Assembly (NCBI GenBank): GCA_014763545.1
Contig: JACXVD010000030.1
Location: forward strand, 1-34,134
Reading direction: 5' to 3'
Origin: Sphingomonadales bacterium
GTDB lineage: Bacteria > Pseudomonadota > Alphaproteobacteria > Sphingomonadales > Sphingomonadaceae
DNA: 34,134 nucleotides
Shown here one piece after another: positions 7,212 through 14,288 of this stretch (the first letter of the stretch is position 1; each line of letters begins with the position of its first letter). Position numbers and translations under genes: made by a program. The notes below the pieces were generated by a model. The model was not told the DNA's origin. It worked only from the letters and a program-made list of their open reading frames with translations, and made no database searches.

Positions 7212-8387
7212 ATGGAAACCAAAGCCGGCGATCCGGGGGCCTTTGCCCATTTCGATCTCAATCGCGTCGACAGCCCGGCCTTCGTGGTCGATGCGGCAAA
7301 ATTGCGCGCCAACTGCCAGGTGTTGGCCGACATTCGCGATGCTGCGGACATCAAGGTGCTGGCCGCGCTCAAGGCGTTTTCCATGTGGGTGACCGCGCCG
7401 ATCATCGGCGAATATCTCGACGGGGTTTGCACTTCGGGACTGTGGGAAGCGCGGCTCGCGAGTGAATTCTACGATGGCGAGATCGCGACCTATTGCGCCG
7501 CCTACAAGCCAGAGGACCTGGCCGAGGTCTGCCGCCTGTCGGACCATGTGATCTTCAACTCCCCGGGCCAGCTCACGCGCTTTGCGCCGGTGATCGAAGC
7601 AGCGCGCGCAGCCGGGCAGGATTTCGACATCGGCTTGCGGATCAACCCGCAAGTCCCGACCGGCGAGGTGCCGCGCTACGACCCGTCCAGCCCCGGTAGC
7701 CGCTTGGGCTTCCCGCTCGACCAGCTGACCGAGGAAGTCATGGACATGGTCGACGGGATCCATTTCCATAATCTGTGCGAGCAGGATCTCGCGCCGCTGC
7801 AGCAGACCTGGGACAGGGTGTTCGACGCGATCGAGCCGTGGTTCGGCCAGCTCAAATGGATCAACATGGGCGGCGGCCACCATATCACCCGGGCCGACTA
7901 CCAGCGCGAGGAACTGGTCGAATTCCTGCGCGATGCGAAGGACGACACGGGCGCGGAAATCTACCTCGAACCGGGCGAGGCGGTGGCGCTCGACGCCGGG
8001 ATCCTCGTGGGGACGATCCTCGATACCGGGTGGAACGGGGTGCCGGTGGCGATCACCGACATTTCCGCCACGTGCCACATGCCCGATGTGATCGAAGCAC
8101 CCTATCGCCCCGCCATGTTGCGCGAGGAACGGGGAGAGGGCGAGCCTGTGCGCCTGGGCGGCCCGTCATGCCTCGCGGGCGACATCATCGGCGATTATGC
8201 CTTGCCGATGCCCTGCCAGCCGGGCGAACGCTTCGCCTTCCTCGACCAGGCGCATTATTCGATGGTCAAGACCAACACGTTCAACGGCGTGCAGCTGCCC
8301 AGCATCTGGCTGTGGGACAGCGACACCGACCAGTTGGAGATGGTCAAAAGCTTCGGCTACGAAACCTTCCGCGACCGGCTGAGCTGA
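7212..8387 (+). CDS. nspC: Carboxynorspermidine/carboxyspermidine decarboxylase
   Basis: A 391-residue fold-type III (alanine-racemase-like) PLP decarboxylase. The PLP lysine is Lys54 in VLAALKAFS, and the WVTAPII that follows is typical of NspC rather than of lysA. Further family marks are GLRINPQ, the HFHNLCEQ segment, the glycine-rich GGGHHITR, YLEPGEAV and ITDISATCHMPDVIEAPYRP near the C-terminus. The enzyme removes CO2 from carboxyspermidine or carboxynorspermidine, the last step to the triamine. It would be co-transcribed with the dehydrogenase were it not for the inverted-repeat cassette between them; the ribosome binding site AAGGGC lies outside the cassette, so translation does not depend on the insertion. 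It converges with the DUF3137 gene. Confidence 0.93.
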   Translation: METKAGDPGAFAHFDLNRVDSPAFVVDAAKLRANCQVLADIRDAADIKVLAALKAFSMWVTAPIIGEYLDGVCTSGLWEARLASEFYDGEIATYCAAYKPEDLAEVCRLSDHVIFNSPGQLTRFAPVIEAARAAGQDFDIGLRINPQVPTGEVPRYDPSSPGSRLGFPLDQLTEEVMDMVDGIHFHNLCEQDLAPLQQTWDRVFDAIEPWFGQLKWINMGGGHHITRADYQREELVEFLRDAKDDTGAEIYLEPGEAVALDAGILVGTILDTGWNGVPVAITDISATCHMPDVIEAPYRPAMLREERGEGEPVRLGGPSCLAGDIIGDYALPMPCQPGERFAFLDQAHYSMVKTNTFNGVQLPSIWLWDSDTDQLEMVKSFGYETFRDRLS

Positions 8388-8426
8388 TCAAGCCTGCGGG
8401 CCTGCGCACAGATCGGTGCAGCCCCG

Positions 8427-9377
8427 CTAGCGCGGCGCTTCGTTGAGGGTGCTGGCGAGCCGCGCCAGCGCGCTGAACTGGCCGATCGTCTGCACCAGCT
8501 TCGCACGATCCTGCGATGCGTCCATTCCGCCGCTTTCGAACAGATTGTCGGATTCCAGCACCACCGTCAGCTCGCCGCCGCTGAACAGCGCGTGCAATTT
8601 CTTGCCCGCAAAGGCGCGCTCGACCTCCACCAGCCGCTCGCAGTAGGCGGGGTGGACGAGATAGCGCGCTTCCACCTGGTCGTCCGAATAGACGTCGAAA
8701 ATATCCTCGAAATCGGGGTCGACCAGCGCCACGGCATCGAGCTTCCGCCCGTCGAGCTTGATCGTCTCCTTCTGCCCGCCGAGCCCGAGGAAACGCTTGA
8801 ACTGCAGGTCGCGCACCACCAGCGTCGTGCCGTGGAACCGCCGGGCAAAGCCGAAGGCCAGGATCGGGCCGCGGAATACCGTCTTCGTGCTGCTGCCGCC
8901 GTCGCTGTCCCTGTTTTCCTGCTCGAGATGCGCCTCGAACAGGCGGAAACTGTGCCCGGCGACCTCACCGGTCCAGAAATCCTCGAACGCGCGCTTGTTG
9001 TGACCGGGGAACATGCCGAAGCTCTTGCAGCGCTCGTAGCACTCGCCGCCTTCGCCGGTGGCGGTGTAGGAAATGCCGACCGCCTGCGCGATGGCATCGT
9101 TGATGCCGACCTTGACCCGCTGCACCGCATCGGCGCGCGGCTTGTACGCCCACACCATGGCGAACATGGCGATGGCCATATAGACGAAACCGCTGAAGCC
9201 GATGCTCAGCAGGCCGGTTACCAGCCCGAGGACAAGCAGGGCGAGCAATGCGGGGAGGGCGATCGCAAAGCGGCCGTTCGATGCCTTGCGCGCCTCGTCC
9301 CGTGCGCTGGCCTGCTGCTCCAGCCATTGGCCGAGCGGGCCCGCCATCAGCCGGTCGGCATCGAGATTCTCGATCAT
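8427..9377 (-). CDS. DUF3137 family membrane protein
   Basis: A 316-residue protein with two close N-terminal membrane helices (about 38-58 and 62-78) and a large soluble domain after them, probably cytoplasmic. The later part includes DFWTGEVAGHSFRLFEAHLE and FRGPILAFGFARRFHGTTLVV, typical of the DUF3137 family, whose biochemical role is unknown. The start at 9377 (ATG, MIENLDADRL) was chosen over longer options because upstream codons lie in the intergenic region. It is transcribed divergently from a LemA-family gene. DUF3137 and LemA proteins are often neighbours, which suggests a common role in the cell envelope. The shared 151-base gap contains a palindromic word found again at 31206-31220. 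Confidence 0.82.
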   Translation of the reverse strand: MIENLDADRLMAGPLGQWLEQQASARDEARKASNGRFAIALPALLALLVLGLVTGLLSIGFSGFVYMAIAMFAMVWAYKPRADAVQRVKVGINDAIAQAVGISYTATGEGGECYERCKSFGMFPGHNKRAFEDFWTGEVAGHSFRLFEAHLEQENRDSDGGSSTKTVFRGPILAFGFARRFHGTTLVVRDLQFKRFLGLGGQKETIKLDGRKLDAVALVDPDFEDIFDVYSDDQVEARYLVHPAYCERLVEVERAFAGKKLHALFSGGELTVVLESDNLFESGGMDASQDRAKLVQTIGQFSALARLASTLNEAPR

Positions 9378-9443
9378 CGCAATTCCCCCGTGCCGCGCCT
9401 GATAGCGCCAAGGCCCCCGCTTCGGAAATAGCGCGATTGCACG

Positions 9444-9458
9444 TGACAGCAATTGTCA
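9444..9458. promoter_or_regulatory. Palindromic operator candidate, copy 1
   Basis: TGACAGCAATTGTCA, with TGACA/TGTCA arms around five bases, lies 67 bases upstream of the DUF3137 start and 71 bases upstream of the LemA start. The identical 15 bases occur at 31206-31220. It is placed where a divergent regulator would bind. Not matched to a known regulator. Confidence 0.4.
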
Positions 9459-9528
9459 TTGGCGCCGAATTGCGCAAAATGGTGAGGAGGGGCACCCGCA
9501 GGCGCGGGTGGTTTCCAGGGGGGACATC

Positions 9529-10080
9529 ATGGCGCTGGTGATTGTCGGTATCGTCATTGTGGTGCTGCTGCTGATGGTGGTGAGCATCTACAACCGGCTC
9601 GTCTCGTTGCGGCAGACGGTGCGGCAAGGCGTGGCCGATATCGACGCGCAATTGCGCCAGCGGCACGATCTGGTGCCGAATCTGGTCGAATCCGTGAAAG
9701 GCTATGCCGCGCATGAAAGCGGCACGCTCGAAGCGGTGATCGAAGCGCGCAACAAGGCCGCGCAAGGCCCGCTCGCCTCGGGTGACGAGGCCGGCTTCAA
9801 GCTCGCGCTGGACCGGGTGCTGGCACTGGGGGAGGCCTATCCCGACCTCAAGGCGAGCGCCAATTTCCAGCAGCTGCAGGGCGAATTGGCCGATATCGAG
9901 GACAAGCTGGCCGCCGCGCGCCGCGCGCTCAATGCGGCGGTGGCGCGGTTCAATGCGGGGATCGAAAGTTTCCCGGCGGTGCTGTTCGCCGGCGCCTTCG
10001 GCTTCCGCCACGCCGATTTCAACCAGCTCGACGACAGCGAGAAGGGTGTGGTCGACCAGGTGCCGAAGATTTCATTTTAA
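9529..10080 (+). CDS. LemA family protein
   Basis: A 183-residue protein with one N-terminal membrane helix (2-20, rich in Val, Ile and Leu) followed by YNRLVSLRQTVRQGVADIDA and the signature QLRQRHDLVPNLVESVKGYA (41-60), which identifies the LemA family. The rest is predicted long helices, including LQGELADIEDKLAAARRALNAAV, matching the helical-bundle fold. LemA proteins are anchored in the membrane with the bundle outside the cytoplasm; their function is unknown. The usual length is about 180-200 residues, so it is complete. The ATG at 9529 follows GGGGGGAC. It is divergent from the DUF3137 gene, a recurring pairing. Confidence 0.93.
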   Translation: MALVIVGIVIVVLLLMVVSIYNRLVSLRQTVRQGVADIDAQLRQRHDLVPNLVESVKGYAAHESGTLEAVIEARNKAAQGPLASGDEAGFKLALDRVLALGEAYPDLKASANFQQLQGELADIEDKLAAARRALNAAVARFNAGIESFPAVLFAGAFGFRHADFNQLDDSEKGVVDQVPKISF

Positions 10081-10111
10081 CGCACGTATGGCTCGCTTCA
10101 TCGCGCGTTAA
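10077..10111. terminator. Inverted repeat at the end of the LemA gene
   Basis: TTAACGC at 10077-10083, overlapping the stop codon, is repeated as GCGTTAA at 10105-10111 with 21 bases between. It could be a weak terminator hairpin or part of the control region of the following gene. No T-run follows. Confidence 0.3.
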
Positions 10112-10198
10112 GCGGGAAAAGGCGAGTCAGGCGTCGGATTAGCAAAGGATCGCCGGTCAGGGATCGACCAGCCGGGGCCTATTGGATGGGGAATATAT

Positions 10199-10741
10199 AT
10201 GATCAAGCACGTTACGCTTCGCCTCGCAGCTGCCACTGCCCTGGCGGTGTCGTTGAGCCCGATGATGGCTCCGGCCGCAATGGCGCAGAGCTATGTGCCT
10301 GACCGGGTGAAGAAGTCGGTCGAAACCGAAGACCTCGTCGCCATCGTCAAGTCGCTCGGCCACACGGTCGATGAAACGGCCGTGTTCGGCGACGAAGGTG
10401 AACGCAGCGTGCGCGCGACCGACGAAAACGGCGTGACCTATTTGCTGATCGGCACCGCTTGCGACGCTGGCGATGTCAAGGGCTGCCAGGGCATCATGAT
10501 GCAGGTCCGCTACGACCTCAGCGAAGGTGTGACTTATGAAACCGTGGCCAAGGCGAATATCCAGCAGGCCGCGCTGAACACCTGGGTCGATTTCGAAGGC
10601 GGCACGCTCGGCTTCACCCGTTACCAGGTGCTCGACTACGGGGTCACCATGGCCAACATCCGCGAAAACGTGAAGGTGCTGCTCGATGTCTATCCGCTGT
10701 CGATGGACATCGCCACGGGTAAGGATACCGGCAGCGAGTAA
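10199..10741 (+). CDS. Secreted YbjN domain-containing protein
   Basis: A 180-residue protein with a clear signal peptide (residues 1-29, cleavage after AMA) and a compact mixed domain. The segments DLVAIVKSLGHTVDET, GVTYLLIGTACD, GCQGIMMQVRYDL and NTWVDFEGGTLGFTRYQVLDYGVT match the YbjN family, a chaperone-like fold related to type III secretion chaperones, here exported to the periplasm. Such signal-peptide-bearing YbjN proteins are common in sphingomonads and have no established function. The ATG at 10199 follows GGATGGGGA. It stands alone, closed by a GC-rich hairpin. Assignment rests on the overall pattern rather than on catalytic residues. Confidence 0.75.
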   Translation: MIKHVTLRLAAATALAVSLSPMMAPAAMAQSYVPDRVKKSVETEDLVAIVKSLGHTVDETAVFGDEGERSVRATDENGVTYLLIGTACDAGDVKGCQGIMMQVRYDLSEGVTYETVAKANIQQAALNTWVDFEGGTLGFTRYQVLDYGVTMANIRENVKVLLDVYPLSMDIATGKDTGSE

Positions 10742-10755
10742 GCTTGCTCCGTTCA

Positions 10756-10787
10756 CCCCGGCCCGCGCACTTTTCGCCGGGCCGGGG
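10756..10787 (+). terminator. GC-rich hairpin after the YbjN-like gene
   Basis: CCCCGGCCCG (10756-10765) pairs perfectly with CGGGCCGGGG (10778-10787) around a 12-base loop containing TTTT. It starts 15 bases after the stop codon. There is no T-run after the stem, as is common in GC-rich alphaproteobacteria. Confidence 0.6.
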
Positions 10788-10814
10788 GTTGAAGACGGAG
10801 GGTGCGAATTTCAC

Positions 10815-10842
10815 TTGCGATTCATCTTCCAGGCGATATAGC
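10815..10842 (+). promoter_or_regulatory. Candidate sigma-70-type promoter of the ornithine decarboxylase gene
   Basis: TTGCGA (10815-10820) and TATAGC (10837-10842) are separated by 16 bases and would start a transcript near 10849, leaving a leader of about 70 bases. The hexamers are fair rather than perfect matches. Confidence 0.4.
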
Positions 10843-10848
10843 GCCCCT

Positions 10849-10919
10849 CCGCAGCCCCAAGGGGACTTCCTAACCGCAAGGCTGCCTCGTTCAAACTAAC
10901 CGTTTGGGGGTCCCTTGAG
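10849..10919 (+). ncRNA. Structured leader upstream of ornithine decarboxylase, possibly speF-like
   Basis: The leader contains CCCC-AA-GGGG (10856-10865), a CCTAACCGCAAGG block (10869-10881), and CAAAC-TAACC-GTTTG (10892-10906), the last stem followed directly by GGGG and the start codon. The run of small hairpins ending at the ribosome binding site is what a translational control element would look like. A conserved 'speF' leader motif is known upstream of alphaproteobacterial ornithine decarboxylase genes; I cannot align to its covariance model, so membership is a suggestion. Confidence 0.4.
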
Positions 10920-12125
10920 TTGCACATCTATCCTGACGCTCGGTCTGTAGTCCGCGACCTTTCGCCGGACGAGCCCGTAATCCTCAATCGCCCGCACGCC
11001 GCTGCGCGCGCTGCCCGCTTCTTTTCGCAGAAGTTCCCGGGCAAGTCGCTCTATGCCGTGAAGGCGAATCCCTCGGTCGACCTCATCGAGATCCTCTGGG
11101 CCAACGGGATTACCCATTACGACGTTGCCTCGATCACCGAAGTTCGCCTGGTGCGCGCCGCGCTGCCCGAGGCGGAACTGTGCTTCATGCACCCGGTGAA
11201 GGCCGAGCGCGCGATTGCCGAAGCCTATCACACGCATGGCGTGCGCACCTTCAGCCTCGACACGGTCGAGGAGCTGGAGAAGATCGTCCGCGCCACCGCC
11301 GCGGAAGACGGTACGGCGGCGAAGGATCTGCGCCTGTGCGTGCGCCTGCGCGTGTCGAGCGAATATTCTGAGCTGAGCCTTGCCTCCAAGTTCGGTGTCG
11401 ACCTGGCCGATGCCGGGCCGCTGTTGCAGGAAGCGCGCCAGCATGCCGACTGGCTGGGCGTGTGCTTCCACGTGGGCAGCCAGGCGATGACGCCGTTCGC
11501 CTATGTGCAGGCGCTGGAACGCGTGCGCGCCGCGATTGCGGACGCCAGCGTGGTGATCGACATGGTCGATGTCGGCGGAGGCTTCCCCTCGGTCTATCCG
11601 GGCATGGAGCCGCCGCCGCTGGAAGACTATTTCGAGGTCATCCACCGCCACTTCGAAAAGCTGCCGATCGCCTACAACGCCGAGCTGTGGTGCGAGCCGG
11701 GCCGTGCGCTGTGCGCCGAATACAGCTCCATGATCGTGCGCGTCGAAAAGCGCCGCGGCGAAGAGCTGTTCATCAACGACGGTGCCTATGGCGCGCTGTT
11801 CGATGCTGCGCATGTTGCCTGGCGTTTCCCGGTCGCTGCGCTGGAGAACGATCTCTACGGCGCCGACGAGGAATTCGCTTTCTACGGCCCGACCTGCGAC
11901 GATGCCGATTACATGAAGGGCCCCTTCATGCTGCCGGCGGACATCCAGGCCGGTGACTACATCGAAATTGGCATGCTTGGTGCCTATGGCTCGGCGATGA
12001 AGACCGGCTTCAACGGCTATGGCAATGCCGTGGCGGTGAATGTCGCGGACGAGCCGATGGCCAGCCTCTATCGCGGCGACCGCATCGACCCGCGCCAGAG
12101 CGACAATGTGGTGAGCCTGCGCTGA
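10920..12125 (+). CDS. Ornithine decarboxylase, alanine-racemase fold (type III)
   Basis: A 401-residue PLP decarboxylase that converts ornithine to putrescine, supplying the diamine for the carboxyspermidine route encoded upstream. Lys48 in YAVKANP is the PLP lysine, His184 in CFHVGSQ stacks on the ring, EPGR (259-262) binds the phosphate, and Cys326-Asp327 in GPTCDDAD are the catalytic pair contributed across the dimer. The specificity region before it (YGADEEFAFYGP) fits ornithine or ornithine/lysine decarboxylases rather than diaminopimelate decarboxylase. No ATG or GTG exists at the expected N-terminus; TTG at 10920 is the best start, after a GGGGG at 10906-10910. A structured leader precedes it, suggesting product control. 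It may also accept lysine. Confidence 0.92.
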   Translation: MHIYPDARSVVRDLSPDEPVILNRPHAAARAARFFSQKFPGKSLYAVKANPSVDLIEILWANGITHYDVASITEVRLVRAALPEAELCFMHPVKAERAIAEAYHTHGVRTFSLDTVEELEKIVRATAAEDGTAAKDLRLCVRLRVSSEYSELSLASKFGVDLADAGPLLQEARQHADWLGVCFHVGSQAMTPFAYVQALERVRAAIADASVVIDMVDVGGGFPSVYPGMEPPPLEDYFEVIHRHFEKLPIAYNAELWCEPGRALCAEYSSMIVRVEKRRGEELFINDGAYGALFDAAHVAWRFPVAALENDLYGADEEFAFYGPTCDDADYMKGPFMLPADIQAGDYIEIGMLGAYGSAMKTGFNGYGNAVAVNVADEPMASLYRGDRIDPRQSDNVVSLR

Positions 12126-12132
12126 CAATTCC

Positions 12133-12160
12133 GGCGCGCGTGCATCGCTGCGCGCGCGCC
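12133..12160. terminator. Bidirectional GC hairpin between convergent genes
   Basis: GGCGCGCG (12133-12140) pairs with CGCGCGCC (12153-12160) across a 12-base loop. It lies between the ends of the ornithine decarboxylase gene and the minus-strand metallo-hydrolase-like gene, 7 and 9 bases from their stop codons, so it could end both transcripts. Confidence 0.55.
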
Positions 12161-12169
12161 GAGCAGCCG

Positions 12170-12943
12170 CTAGCCGAATTTCGCGCGATGCCGGTCGAGC
12201 ACCGGCTTGGCGCGGCCCAGTGCCTCACCCATGACTTCGGGCAAGTGTTCGCCCCACAGGTCGAGCGCGGAATTATGGGCCGTGACGATCCGGCCTGCCT
12301 CGTGCCAGCGCAATGCGAGATCGACCGCCCATTCGCGAAAGGCGTCAGCGGCCCCGGCCTGCTGCCGCAAGGCCTTGCCCAGCGTCGGGTGGAAATCGAG
12401 CCGCCCGGCCATCGGGGCGAGCGAAAGCGGGAAGGGCGCTTCGATCCGCGACAGCGTATCGTCGACATGGATGGTCTGGCTGGGCGGGTGATAGGCCAGC
12501 ACCGACCCGAAATGCACATTCTGGTCGGCACATACCAGGTCGATCCCGGCCGGGACCGAAAATTCGATCTGTCCGGCGAACAGCGGCGGGAAGAATTCGC
12601 TCTCCACCGGCTCGGGCTGCCACGGCAGGCCATCCAGATACTGGTGATGCCGCACCGTGCCGTAGAGCCGCGCCTCGGGAAACGCGCGATGCATCCAGGC
12701 GCAGTGAACCGTGTGGAACGGATGGAGGTTGATGATCGCGCGCACCTTGGCCCCGCCATCGGTCACCCGGTCCACCTGTGCGCGGATGGCATCGTCCAGC
12801 GTGTAGCTGTCGAGGAAGACGTAATCGCCGCTGGCCAGTTCGACCAGCGAACAATGGGTGCCCACGTCCACCAGCCCGCCCAGCTTGTGGCTGCCCCGGA
12901 TCGAGTGGAAGCCGTTGCCGAAATCGATGAATCTGTCGCTCAT
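12170..12943 (-). CDS. Metallo-beta-lactamase-fold-like protein with altered metal motif
   Basis: A 257-residue cytosolic protein resembling MBL-fold hydrolases. Early strands (VDVGTHCSLVELASGDYVFLDSY) match the substrate-pocket beta sheet. The usual HxHxDH motif is replaced by His74-Pro-Phe-His77-Thr-Val-His80, while a later HVDDTL (Asp161) and AHNSALD (His223) sit where the bridging Asp and last His are expected. The spacing of histidines suggests a modified or single metal site. The substrate is unknown, and I do not recognise a named family. It has no signal peptide and is convergent with the ornithine decarboxylase gene. The ATG at 12943 is unambiguous. The SleB-type gene lies upstream on the same strand, with a 46-base gap. 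Confidence 0.6.
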   Translation of the reverse strand: MSDRFIDFGNGFHSIRGSHKLGGLVDVGTHCSLVELASGDYVFLDSYTLDDAIRAQVDRVTDGGAKVRAIINLHPFHTVHCAWMHRAFPEARLYGTVRHHQYLDGLPWQPEPVESEFFPPLFAGQIEFSVPAGIDLVCADQNVHFGSVLAYHPPSQTIHVDDTLSRIEAPFPLSLAPMAGRLDFHPTLGKALRQQAGAADAFREWAVDLALRWHEAGRIVTAHNSALDLWGEHLPEVMGEALGRAKPVLDRHRAKFG

Positions 12944-12989
12944 GCCCGGCCAACGCGCGGTTCGGCGAATCTATCCCGGCTGTGGCAGC

Positions 12990-14204
12990 TTACTGGCGTG
13001 CGCGGGGCAGGCATTGCCCGGGCGCGGGGGTGGGCCACAGGCGGCAATCGAAATAGGCGACTTCGGGATTGCCGTCGCGCGCGGCGGTGAAGCTGAAGCG
13101 CAGCGTGCTGCGCGCCGCCGGGCTGAGCGGCAACTTGGCGGGAATATCGTCGCCCGCGCTCCAGCCATAGACCTGGCAATAACGCGATCCCGGGCACAGT
13201 GCGCGCGCCTTGTCGATCAGCGCGGCAGGCCGGTCGCCATCCGACAGCATCACGAGATGAACCCCGGGCGCGGGCTGGGCGCTGGATCCGGCAGGCAATG
13301 TGGCAGCGGACGTGTCGCCTTTTGCCACTTCGCTCGCCAGCGGGGCGGTTATGGTGCGCACCGCCTGACCGCTCTCGCCGAAGGACGGAACGAGGTCGGC
13401 GGGGCGTTCGATGGCGAGCGCGGCGGTGCTGAGCCCCAGCGGGTCAGGCTCGCCGCCGCGATAACGCTGGTTGAGCGCCGCCCCGGTTCCCCAATAGCCG
13501 CGCCAGACGAAGAACAGGTGCGGGCCGACCACCGCCAGCTTGTCCAGCTGGCTGCTCCATACCGGATAGACATAGTCGGCGTGGAAATGGGTGGCGGTGC
13601 CGACGGTGGGGTCGACGCGCCCGCCCAGCGCCTCTTCCGCGCGGCCCATGGCGGCGGCGCGCATCGCAGCGGGATAGCGGCGGGCGAGCGAGCCGTCGCA
13701 GGTGAAGCTGAACTGGCAACCGGTGGGCCGCTGCGATCCTTCGAACACCACGCCGCAGATCGTGTTGGCAAAGGCCGGGTGGCGTACGCGGTTGAGCACC
13801 ACCTGCATCACCGCGCGCTGCCCGGCCGGATCGTCGCCCGCTTCGGCCATCCCGGCCAGTGCAAGGCAATCCAGCGCGCGGCTGCGATCTGCCGCATTGC
13901 CGGCGAAGACGAAGCTGCGCGCCGGCGCGAGGCGATCGGCCACAAACGGCACGGCTGCATTCTTCGCCTGCGCATCGTCGGGATCGAGCGCGCTGGCGAT
14001 CACCGCCTCGTCTTCACCGGTGGCGGGAAGGGCGGACAGGGGCGTCGGCGGCGTGGCTGTGGCCTGTGTTGCGGTATTCGCGGGCGATGGAGCAGGACGG
14101 GTGGCGCCCAGCAGCATCAGTCCGGCAAAGGCCAGAACCAGCACGGCGAGCACACCGTAGAGGGGGGCGTTCTCACGCCAGTGAAGGGATCGGCCCTGGT
14201 CCAT
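12990..14204 (-). CDS. Membrane-anchored cell wall hydrolase, SleB/Hydrolase_2 domain
   Basis: A 404-residue protein with an N-terminal membrane helix (about 15-33), a Pro/Thr/Ala-rich linker to about residue 60, then a SleB-type domain (about 115-240). The catalytic glutamate is probably Glu121 in LAGMAEAGDDPAGQ; the domain continues with VVLNRVRHPAFANTICGVVF, the paired-cysteine QFSFTCDGS and THFHADYVYPVW (205-216). SleB-like enzymes are lytic transglycosylases acting on peptidoglycan, in sphingomonads likely in wall turnover. The C-terminal 150 residues (to DCRLWPTPAPGQC) are an extra region I do not recognise, with cysteines that may form disulfides in the periplasm. It has no close operon partner; three short repeats lie upstream. 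Confidence 0.87.
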   Translation of the reverse strand: MDQGRSLHWRENAPLYGVLAVLVLAFAGLMLLGATRPAPSPANTATQATATPPTPLSALPATGEDEAVIASALDPDDAQAKNAAVPFVADRLAPARSFVFAGNAADRSRALDCLALAGMAEAGDDPAGQRAVMQVVLNRVRHPAFANTICGVVFEGSQRPTGCQFSFTCDGSLARRYPAAMRAAAMGRAEEALGGRVDPTVGTATHFHADYVYPVWSSQLDKLAVVGPHLFFVWRGYWGTGAALNQRYRGGEPDPLGLSTAALAIERPADLVPSFGESGQAVRTITAPLASEVAKGDTSAATLPAGSSAQPAPGVHLVMLSDGDRPAALIDKARALCPGSRYCQVYGWSAGDDIPAKLPLSPAARSTLRFSFTAARDGNPEVAYFDCRLWPTPAPGQCLPRARQ

Positions 14205-14232
14205 CGCGGGCCAATCTAGGAAGCGAGTGCCT

Positions 14233-14276
14233 GCGCGGGAAGGGGTGGCGCGGGAAGGGGTGGCGCGGGAAGGGTG
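14233..14276 (+). repeat. Three 15-base tandem repeats
   Basis: Unit GCGCGGGAAGGGGTG at 14233-14247 and 14248-14262, with a third copy at 14263-14276 lacking one G. It lies between hemA and the SleB-type hydrolase gene, directly ahead of the latter's start on the minus strand, and downstream of hemA. The CTTCCCGCGC strand may alter the hydrolase's leader length between strains. Confidence 0.9.
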
Positions 14277-14288
14277 CGCGGGCGGCGA

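Noticed and set aside
12123-12132. TGACAATTCC as another copy of the palindromic word
   Set aside because: Only TGACAATT matches, it includes the stop codon of the ornithine decarboxylase gene, and no facing arm is present.
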